A stretch of DNA of 21,284 nucleotides from positions 1 through 21,284 of IMG/VR virus record IMGVR_UViG_3300009526_000076, one strand, 5' to 3'. Below, one piece after another: positions 1 through 12,000 of this stretch; positions within the stretch are counted from its first letter, which is position 1, and every line of letters starts with the position of its first letter. The notes beneath the pieces were generated by a model. That model searched no databases and had not been told where the DNA came from. It was given only the letters and a program-made list of their open reading frames with translations. The DNA comes from a virus. The position numbers were made by a program, and so were the translations under genes.

Positions 1-2
1 AT

Positions 3-3000
3 AGTGTAGATTTATCTAACGGTATGAAAGTATTTTTTACAGGTGAAGTAGAACCGGCTTCATATGCTGAAGGCACATTTTATGTAGAAGGTGTTGGCGA
101 TAAAATAAAACTTGTACCGGAAACTAGTCTTAATGTTCCAACGGATTTTACTGATGATATTGATGTTGCTTTTGATGCCAACGGATTTGACAGATTGCCA
201 TTTGGCAAAGCAATTGGGTATCCAACTAAAAAAGATTATTTGGTAATTAATCGGTCGTCAAAGGATGGAAATCTTTGGGCTAGATATAATAGATGGTTTC
301 ATAAAAGTGTAATTGAAACAAGTGCAATTCAGAATAACGAACCATCAGAATTAGATCAATCACAACGTGCAAAAAGACCTATTATTGAATTTGAAGCAGA
401 CATAAAATTACATAATTTTGGTACAAAAATTAAAAAAGATGTTGATTTAATAGATAACTTTACTACAGATGTTTTTAGTACTATTGAAGGCGGAATAGGA
501 TATAATATTGACGGAATTAATATTGTTAAAGGCATGCGTATTTTGTTTACAGCAGATACAGACATACTTGTAAAAGGTAGAATTTTTGAAGTTGATATTA
601 TTAAGTTTGCCGGCGGACAATTAAGCAATAACCAAATTACACTTAAAGAAGTAAGTGATAGTATACCTCAAGAAAATGAAACTGTACTTGCACTAAACGG
701 AACTTCTTTTAAAGGTAAAATGCTACATTACCAAAATAGTGTTTGGGTAGAAACACAACAAAAGACAGATACGAATCAACCTCCTTTGTTTGACATTTTT
801 GACAGTAACGGAAATAGTTACGGTGATTCTGTTACCTATGAAGCAACAACATTTGTAGGTAATAAATTGTTTAGTTATAAACAAGGTACAGGAACAGCAG
901 ATACAGAACTAGGATTTCCTTTAAGTTATCGTAGTATATCTAATGTAGGCGATATTGTTTTTAATTATGATATATTACAAGATAGTATGACTTATACTAC
1001 AGATAATAATATCTTAACTGTAAACACTGACATTGGATATTTAAGAAAACACTCAGATTTAAATATATTTGAAACTATAAGTGGTTGGAAAAAAGTGTCA
1101 ACACTATCTGATCAACCTGTTTTTAGACAATATGTTTTTGATAACACAACATCAGGATTTGAAATTGATGTATATGACACAAGTGGATTGCTTACTGATT
1201 TATGGGTAAGAGTATATTTAAATAATAAGTTACAATTTGAAAATATAGATTATACTATTACTAATAATATTCAAAATAATTCTGTGGTTGTTTTTAATAA
1301 TACACTAACACTTAATGATTCTGTAATTGTTAAAACTAAATCTAAAGCCGTAAAGAACGAAAACGGATTTTATGAAATCCCAGCTTCATTAGAAAGAAAT
1401 CCGAAGAACGAAAGTCTTAAAGAATTTACATTAGGCGAAGTTAATGATCATGTAAGCACTATTGTTGAAAATTTAGATAACTTTAGCGGACAATTTCCAG
1501 GTATTGGTAATCTTAGAGATATTAGCAACTTATCAAGTTTAGGCAGACGCTTCTTACAACATAGTGCTCCTATGAATTTATCACTTTATCATATAACTGA
1601 TAAAGATAGTAATATAGTTAAGGCATTAGATTATTCAAGAACAGAATATAATAGATTTAAGCGTGAATTTTTGCAAGTAGCACTTGATTCAGAATTCCAA
1701 GGCACAACTAAAGATCATGTAGATAGTATACTACAAACTATTAATAGTGTAAAAAGCAAAGAAATGCCATTTTATTTTAGTGACATGGTTCCAATTGGCG
1801 GCGTCAAAAAAATGTCTTACACAATATTAGATGCAGATGAAACATTTTTTGCTCTAAGTCAAGTCTTTGATAATACTACACTTTCAAAAAAAGCTGTTGG
1901 AGTTTATAAGAATGGTGTTCAGCTAATACACAACAAAGATTATACATTTAATACAGATGGATTTGTAGTTATTACAGCAACTAAGGCACAAGATGATGTA
2001 ATAGACATCTACGAATACGAAACTACAAACGGAAGTTATGTACCACCAACACCTACTAAATTAGGATTGTACCCTGCTTATGAACCAATGTTGTATAGTG
2101 ATAATACATACTTAACAACAACGTCATTTATCCAAGGGCATGACGGCAGTAGATTTGTTGCATTTAATGATTACAGAGATGACTTATTATTAGAACTAGA
2201 AAAAAGAATTTTTAATAATATTAAAATAAGTTATGATCCAGCACTTTTAGATATAAATGATTTAGTTCCAGGAGAATACAGAGAAACAGGAATATCTCCT
2301 GCAGAAATTAATAAGTCTATGTTAAGTAATTTCTTATCTTGGAGTAAATTTATTGATACAGATTATACTTTACATAATTTCTTTGAAAGATCCAATACAT
2401 TTACGTTTAATTATAGTGCAACTAATTCACCTAGCGAAAAAACATTGCCAGGATTTTGGAGACAGATTTACAAAAGAGCATTTGATACTGATCGTCCTCA
2501 CACACATCCTTGGGAACTGTTAGGGTTTACAATTAAACCAAGCTGGTGGGAAACACAATATGGTCCTGCACCGTATACTAAAGATAACTTATTAATGTGG
2601 ACAGATTTGCAAGATGGTATTGTTAGACAACCGGGTGTTAAGTATAAGGTATTAAAGAAATATCAAAGACCAGATCTTTTAAACCATATTCCGTCAGATG
2701 CAATGGGAAATTTATTACCTCCACTTAGCATTGGGTGGATTAGTAATTACCAGCCTGATACTATAGATTTTAGTTTTGTATTTGGTGATGGCGCACCAGT
2801 AGAATCAGCCTGGCGCAACAGTTCTGATTATGCATTTAGTTTAATTAAAGCGTTTATTATTAATAAACCTAGTTTAATTTTTAGTACAGGATTTGATAGA
2901 TTTAATCAAGTACGTAACAACGCTGGATCTATTGTATACAAACCTACTAACAAACGAATTGAATTAAAAGATATAGTTTTTCCAAGCACATCTACAGATG

Positions 3001-6000
3001 CCATACAAACTTTTACAAGCGGTTTAGTAAACTATGTTGCATCCTATATGGCAGGTGACGTACTTAAAAATTATAAAACTTATAAATCTAATCTTGCTAA
3101 AATAGATAATCAACTTGGTTTTAAATTAGCTGGGTTTACTGATATTGAAAAATTTAAACTTATACTAGATAGTAGAACACCTACAAACGAAGGCAATGTT
3201 TTTATACCTGATGAAAATTATAAAATTATACTTAACACTAGTTCACCTGTAAAAACAGTTGAATATAGTGGTGTAATTATTGAACGCAGAACAGACGGTT
3301 ATGTTATAAAAGGTTATAGTCCAAATAATACAATATTTAAATATTTGGCGTCTGTAGCTAAACAAAACGATCCTAGCATCAACATAGGAGGCATTAGTGA
3401 AGACTTTGTTGGATGGGATTCTGGAAAAACATACGTTGCTGGTCAGAATGTTGAATACCAAGGAAGTTATTATAGAACAACAACACAACATGTGAGTACA
3501 AACATATTTGACGACAACAATTTTTCAAAATTAGCTGCATTGCCTTTAAAGGGTGGTAGATCAGCTTTTATTAGAAAACAGTTTACAAATACTATAGTTA
3601 AAGAAATGCCATATGGTACTATAATTAAAGAAATACAAGAAGTTGTAGACTTTTTATTAGGCTACGGAGAGTATTTAAAAAACCAAGGATTTGTTTTTGA
3701 CTACTTCCAAAGCGATAGTAAAGTAGTATTAGATTGGAGACATACAGTAAATGAATTTTTATTCTGGACTACACAAAATTGGGCTGCAGGAAGTGTATTA
3801 ACTTTAAGTCCGGGTGCTGAACAACTAAAAATAACAACGTCTTATTCTATGGTAGATAATATCTTTGATGGATTTTATGGATACGGATTATTTAAAGCAG
3901 ATGGCCAAAAACTCGTAGAAGATTTTGCAAATATTGGACGTTCGCCTAACGAGTTTGCTCTTGCTCCAAAAAACACAGCTGACGGCATATATTTCATATC
4001 ATTACCCTTAGTACAAAAAGAACATGTTGTATTAATTGATAACTCAACTGTATTTGGTGATGTAATATTTGATCAGCAGCCAGGATATAGACAAGAAAGA
4101 ATTAAAGTATTAGGATATAGAACAACAGATTGGGACGGAAGTTTAAATATCCCAGGGTTTGTTTTTGACGAACCTAATATTGTAGAATGGGAACAATGGA
4201 CCGATTATGATATTGGCTCTGTTGTTAAGAACAAAGAATTTTATTATAGTGCATACACTAAAGTACCAGGTACAGAAACATTTGATGCAAAAAGTTGGAA
4301 TGTTCTTTCTGAAAAACCAAAAGGCGGATTATATGCAAACTTTGAATATAAAGTTAATCAATTTGCAGATTTTTACGATTTAGATAGTGACAACTTTGAT
4401 GTTGAACAACAACGTATGGCACAGCATTTAATTGGTTATCAAAAGCGTCAATATTTGCAAAATATTATTAATGACGATGTTAGTCAGTATAAATTTTATC
4501 AAGGCATGATACAAGACAAGGGATCTAAAAATTCTCTTACAAAACTGTTTGATGCACTTGCTAGTGATGATAAAGATAGTTTAGAGTTTTACGAAGAATG
4601 GGCAATTAAAGATGGCCAATACGGCGCCAGCGAAGGTTTTGATGATGTTATTTTTAGATTAGACGAAGGAAAATTTAGATTAATACCGCAACCAATAGAA
4701 TTAGTAAATTCAACAACTGGTAAAGAAACTGATTTAATATATAGAATTAAACCCTATGAAGTATACCAAAAATCTAAAAATTATGACCATAAACCTTTTC
4801 CAGGAAAATACGTATTTGATAGTTACACAAAAAATGCAGGATATGTAAATCAACAAGACGTTCGAGGAATAGTTACTAACTACGATAACATCCTTGATTT
4901 TAATTTTGCAGATATTACGAAAAATAATTATATTTGGGTTGGCAATCAAAATAGAGATTGGACAGTATATAAACACATTGATACTTCTTATGTAATAAAC
5001 CGTATTGGTAAAAGTGCCGCAGGTGAAACAAAGTTTGACATAACAGTAGATGAAAATGTTAAGGGTATTTCAAAAGGTGATATAATAGGTATTAATGCTA
5101 TACATAATGATAGTACTTCTCTTAACCTTGACGGATTTTATAAAATTGATAGTATAAACAAAAATGTTATAACTGTTGAATCTAGTACTGCTAAAACAAC
5201 TGACGATAGTGATCTAGTTGGTAATATAACAACATTCTTAAAAGTTAGAGCAACTAATATTGTAGATGCAAATAATATTGCACAAACAAATTTAAACGGC
5301 AACGATCTTTTATGGGTTGATAATATAACAGAGAATAACGAATGGGCGGTATATAAAAATACAAATAATTTTAATGAATTACAGCGTATTGAAAATCCAG
5401 TTACAAATGCTTCTGGAAATATACAATCTATAACTTTAGATTCTTCTAGTACAACTATTTTTAATCAAGGATTTCATAAGCTATCAAAATATGACAGAAT
5501 AACTTTTAGCGGAATACAAGGCACTGTTGAGCTTAATAACATTTCAAAGTATGTTGGAGGCACAATTACATCAAATTCCTTCCAATTATATGATGATGCA
5601 GATTTAACTGTACCTACAAATTCTTCGTCCTTTACAGCACACGTTGTTAACACAGGAACATGGGTAAACAATGGTTCATTATTTGGATCTTCAATGGCAG
5701 TTGATGACAGAAATACAACATTGATAGTAAGTACTCCTGACAGCGAAGACGGAAAAGTTTATGTATATAACAGACCAACAAATGCGTTAACGTATACTCT
5801 AACACAAACTATTGAGCCATTTAAGTTTGGTAACGATAGGCAGAGATTTGGAGCAGGGCTTGCAATCAGTCCAGATGGCGAATATATAATTGTCGGATCA
5901 CCAAATGCTTCTAACGTAAAAACAAAATATTCAGGTGCATTCCAAAATGCTGTTGATTATCCTAAAAATAGTATTGTAGGAAAAGATCAAGGGTTATGGA

Positions 6001-9000
6001 GAGCAAAGATTGATGTTGAAGGTGAAGAAGCAAATATTCAATTCAACAGTTTTAGTTCTGTTGCAGAAAATATTGTTTCCGTAGGTTTACAGAATGATAA
6101 TACAAACTTTATTCCGACTTTACTAGTTGGAGATTATGCAATTGATCCTAATAATAGTTTACTTGCATTTAACGGAATACCTACTAGTCATATATTAGTT
6201 CGAGCTCCGTTTACTTTATACGAAGGTAGCGGAATAAACGATCAAGTTAGGTTACAATGGAATTCAGTTACATATGCAAACCAAGATTTAGCAGCACTTA
6301 CAACAAGAGCTCCGTTTAACGGAAGTCATGCTGTAATTACAGATGCATTCCTAAGTCAAGAACATACTATCCAAAAGAAAATTGACGAAGTTCTATATGT
6401 AAACAGTTCAACTACGGCAATAGATAACGGAGATATTGTACAAACACCTAATGCTACAGGTACAGTTGAATATACTAAATTAGTTGGTGCTGAATTATTA
6501 ATATATCTAAGAGACGTAAATGGATCATTTAACACTAGTGATAGTTTGTTTAGAAATGACGGTGACTTTATTGGTGAATACATAAAGCAAGGCCCAACTG
6601 ATCCTGTTGATACATCAGCCACTTGGGGAGGCTACTGGTGGATAGATACTGCTCCATATACACCAACATCGTCAACGACAAATATAGATAAAGGTGCAGG
6701 ATTAATTTACTGGGACCTTATATCAGACAGTACACCTACTGGAAGATATTATTATTCAAGTTTAGATTATATAACTACAGATATTAGTAGTCAGAACACG
6801 TTTACAGGTTATTTAAGAACATTAACATATAGAGGTCTTCCGGGAGCAGGTGGAAGTAATTCGACATTCTCCAGTAACTTGTATGTAATGCGAGCTCCAA
6901 AAGCCCTAAGCGATACAATTTCTCCAGGTGATCCTGTTAGTGTTTATGTAAATCAACTAGCACAGTATACAACAGGTACATTTAAAGACATTACTACAAT
7001 TGGGTTAAACACAACAATTACAAACACAACTAGAAATGTGTATGACGTTTGGGACGGGTATATAAACTTAGATTTTACTAAAACTGATGCTTCTGATAAT
7101 CCGTTTGAGCCGAGAGTAGGCGATACAGTGCGTGACTTAACAACTGGTGCAACAGCTACAGTAACATTTTATCAAAGAAATAGTTTAAATGCTACTATAT
7201 TTGTAAAAAATTTAGCAGGTACATTCAGTGTTGGTGATGATTACGGCCAAAATGCTGAAATAGAATTTATAGGTACGCCAGCTGATGCTGATGTAAATTA
7301 TCAAATTGATCGTACAATGGGCGAAATACAATTTACATCATTAGGCTATACTCCAGCAGGCATAGGAAAAATGCTAGTATTTGATAGTGGAAATCCAATA
7401 TCACTAAGTGCAGAAGATTCAATTAATGACGTTGAATATTGGATGTACACTGAAGGTAATGTTTTAGGTATTCCTAGACAAGCTAATCCTCCATCATCTA
7501 TTAATAATGATTGGGAACAAGTTTATAAGATTCCAGCAGAAGCAACCGGCACATCAAGCGGCTTTACAAATCAAGGATTATATTCAGTCTATTCTAAATC
7601 TGCTCCAGGGCGTTATGCTGAAATTGGTACATACACAGTTCCTGAACAACAAGCAAACTTTAAACTAGGTTCAGATATTAAAATTACAAAAGATAGTAAT
7701 GGATTGTATAGAACAATGGTGCATGCTGAAGGAACAAAAACAGCAGGTTTACCAGGAAGAATTTATTTTATAAAAACAGGCACCGAAAATAGTATAACGT
7801 ACACTTGGGAGTACGCAAAAAATAAAAAATATAAAGGGGTATTTAACGATAATATAAGTTATTTCACTGGAGATATTGTTTACAGAGAAAATCCAGCTGT
7901 ATCAGGAACTGGGGTGTTATATGTTTCTAAAACTAATCTTGCTCCAGGAACATTTAATACAACTGACTGGACAAGTACAGACGACTTAATTGACTATGTT
8001 GGTTTTATACCTAACTCTTCAGGCACTAGTGTTGTAAACGATAGCACAGATGGAAGCTCGGTATTAGATCAAGATCAACTTTCTACATTTGGAAGTGAGT
8101 TTGATATTAATAAAAACGGTGACGTTTTAATTGCTAATGCATTATATGATAGCACAGTTCCTAACCAGGTAGTTGTATATAGACAAAACAACGGATTCTG
8201 GGAAAGAGGACAAGAATTACAAGCACCGGATAAAACTAGCGGCTTTGGTCAAGCCATAGCAATATCAGACGATGGAATGTATATTGCAATTGCTGCACCA
8301 TTTAATGATGATTATAATGCAGACCAAGGAAAAGTTTTTATATACAACCAAGTTAATGGTGTGTTTACATTTTTACAAGACTTACAAAGTCCTAATAACG
8401 AACGGGCTGAAAGATTTGGATGGAGATTACAATATGATGGTAACAAGTTATTTGTAACATCAAGAAACGGCGACTCTACTCAAAAAACAACATTTGATTC
8501 AAATGCAACTAAGTTTGATAATGCATTTACTGAAATAGTTGAAGAAAGAACAGACGTTGGAGTTGTATTTGTTTATGAAAAAACACCAACTGGAATGTTG
8601 TTTGCACAAACAATACAAATTCCAGATAGTGATATTAATACGTTTGGTAGAAATATACATGCAAAACAAAATCATTTTTATGTAGGGCTAACATCTAAAG
8701 TTAACAGCAATGCACAAGGACAAATAATTGATTTCAGAATAGATGAAAATGTAAATATGTGGGAAACATATAGATCATCAAATCAAACAGTAGACGTACA
8801 AAAAATTAAGAAAGTATTTTTATACAATATAGTTGATAATGAATTACTTACATACTTAGATTATATAGATCCTATTCAAGGAAAAGTTGCAGGTCCAGCA
8901 GAACAAGAATTAACATACAAAACATATTTTGATCCAGCTGTTTATAGTGTTTCCAATAATAATAGTGCAATAAAAGATGAAACAGCATCTTGGGGACCAG

Positions 9001-12000
9001 AACAATTAGGCGAAGTTTGGTGGAATTTAACAAACGCAAAATTTTATAACCCGTATCAAGGATCAATAGAACATGCAGCTCAGTCTTGGAACAAAATTTT
9101 CCAAGGAAATACAATTGATATTTACGAATGGGTAGAGTCAGATATTTTACCAAGTGCTTGGGACGCTCAAGCTGATACTGAACAAGGATTTGCAAATGGG
9201 TATAGCGGACAAAGTTTATACCAGGATTCTTCTTATTCAACTAGAAGAGTTTATAACAATGTAGCTAAAACATTCCAAACTAAATATTACTTCTGGGTAA
9301 CAGATAAAACTATTGTTCCAGACCAAGAATTTAGAAAAATTGATACAAGAGATATTGCACAATACATTACAGATCCTGCTGCAAAAGGTCATAAATTTGT
9401 TGCACTTATATCACCGTCAAAGTTTGTGCTATATAATTGTGATTCATTAATAAAGGGTACTGATGTAGCGATAAACATTCAGTTTTGGAAAATTAAAAAC
9501 CAAGACCAAAATATTCACAATCAATACCAAATTGTTAGTGAAGGACTTGAAACCAGCCAACCTAATCCAGATGTTGTTATAAAATGGTTTGATAGTTTAA
9601 TCGGATATGATGCACAATCAAGAATAGTTCCAGATCCGACACTTAGTGACAAAGAAAAATATGGTTCGCTCAACAGGCCAAGACAGTCGTGGTTTAAAAA
9701 TAAGAACGAAGCATTAAAGCAGTTTATTGAACGAGTTAATCTTGTGCTTACAAAAAATCTAATTATTGACGATAAAGATATAAGCAAGCTATCGTTAAGC
9801 GAGCCTAAATTAACTACTGTTAGTAATTTATATGATGTTGAAGTAGAAACTGTAGCTGATCTTAGAACAGTTGGAACAGATAAACTCCAACGTGCAACAG
9901 TTACACCAGTAATTAAAGATGGTAAAATTACAGATATAATCATTAATAATCCTGGTCAGGGATATAGATATCCACCTACTATAACAATAGCAGGGTCAGG
10001 GTCAGGCGCAGAATTATTACCAGTAGTTGACGGCGCAGGCAAAATAACATCAGTTACAGTAATAAGTCAAGGTACTTATTACGATTCAAACACTGTATTG
10101 ACTGTACGCAACTTTGCTGTACTAGTTAAAGCAGATGAAACATTGTCTGGTAAATGGGCTTTGTATGAAAGAGAAAACAGAACCTGGAATAGAATAAGAA
10201 GCCAATCTTATAATGTAAGAATATTTTGGAATTATATTGATTGGTTCGCAACAGGTTATAACGACACAACTGATATTGATTATTTAATTAATAATAGTTA
10301 CGAACTTACAAGTTTAGATAATGCAATTGGTTCAGTTGTAAAAATTGCAAACGTTGGTACTGGTGGCTGGTTGTTAATTGAAAAAACATCATCAGTTGAT
10401 ACCGAAGACTATACACAAAATTATAAAACTATTGGTAGAGAAAACGGAACAATTAATTTTACAAATACATTATATGATTCGTTAGCAGCAAGCACGGGAT
10501 TTGATACAATTAGTTTTGATACTAAAATATTCGATAGTGAACCAATTAAAGAACTTAGAATTATTTTAAATTCTATTAAAGATGATTTGTTAATTGATGA
10601 TTTGTTAATTGAATTTAATAAATTATTTTTTGCAGGATTACGATATGTATTTGCCGAACAAACATATGTTGACTGGGCATTTAAAACTAGTTTTATAAAA
10701 GCAAAGCATAACGTAGGTACATTACGAAAAGATATTACATTTAACAACGACAATTTACCTAGCTATGAAGCATATGTTAAAGAAGTTAAACCATTCTCAA
10801 CAAAAATTAGAGAATATTTAAGTGCATACGAAGGCATAGATCCAACTAAAACAGTAACATCTGACTTTGATTTACCAGCTGCTTATAATTCATTAGAAGG
10901 AAAAATATTACCAAAGAATATTAAAGTTGTCAGTGATGTATTAGTAGGAAATACTACAGAGCTTGAATCTTATCCTAATAAAAATTGGCTAGACAATAGT
11001 AGTTACAGTATTGTTAGTGTAAAACCTGTAGACGGCGGACAAGGATATACATCACCTCCAGTATTAACATTAACCGGCGGCAGCGGAACTGGAACTATCC
11101 TTAAAACATATTTAGGTACTAAAGGAGATGTAACAAAGGTCGACGTAGTAGTGTCTGGCACTGGCTATTATAGTTCTCCTACAGTTTTAGTTAATGGTAA
11201 CATTGTTGATGGCGGCAGACCAGCAACGTTTAGTGTAGAACTGGGTAATAATCCAGTAAGAGGAATTACAACTACAGTTAGATTTGATAGAACAAGCGGA
11301 ACATATGTATATACAAAAACTGCACAAACACAAACATTTACAGCATCAGGGTCTCAGTTTGAATTTAACTTAAATTGGCCAATAGACTTAAAAATTACTG
11401 ATGTAAGTGTTTTTAACAATAATATTGAACAGTTAAGTAATGAATATTCCTATATTAATAAATTAGACAAACAAGCAAGTTATGAAAGATATTACGGTCA
11501 AATATCTTTTACTAATAAACCGTTAGCTAATGATGTAATTGTTGTAAATTATAAAATTTCTCCAGACTTGTTCCAAGCAGCAGATAGAATTAATACACTG
11601 TACAGTCCACAAAAAGGCCAATTAGGTAAAGAATTAGGTCAACTTATGACTGGAATCGATTACGGTGGTGTAGAAGTTAAGAGCTTTGGAATGAGTCAAG
11701 GACAAGGTTGGGATTCAGATGCATGGTTTGGATCAACCTGGGATAGTTATGATAACACATATAACGATGAGATTTTTGAATTAGGTGACAGTACTACATT
11801 ATTTAATTTTAGTACGCCTTTAGTAACTGGTGTAGAATATCATGTTTATAAAAACGGTGTTAGAATTGATGATCCAAACTTTGGTACAGCAACTCCTGTA
11901 ACAAATGTAAATGCAGTTATGCAAAGTATTACTGGCGCAGGTCAAACAGCATGGTCAAGAACAGATGACGATTACGATGTTTCAAACTATGTAGCGTTTA

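Noticed and set aside
8872-9240. 122-aa open frame on the - strand
   Set aside because: Antisense to the conserved 'DYIDPIQGK' block; composition is shadow-like.
9521-9943. 140-aa open frame on the - strand
   Set aside because: Antisense to a conserved part of the giant protein ('VPDPTLSDKEKYGSLNRPRQSW'); no start signal.
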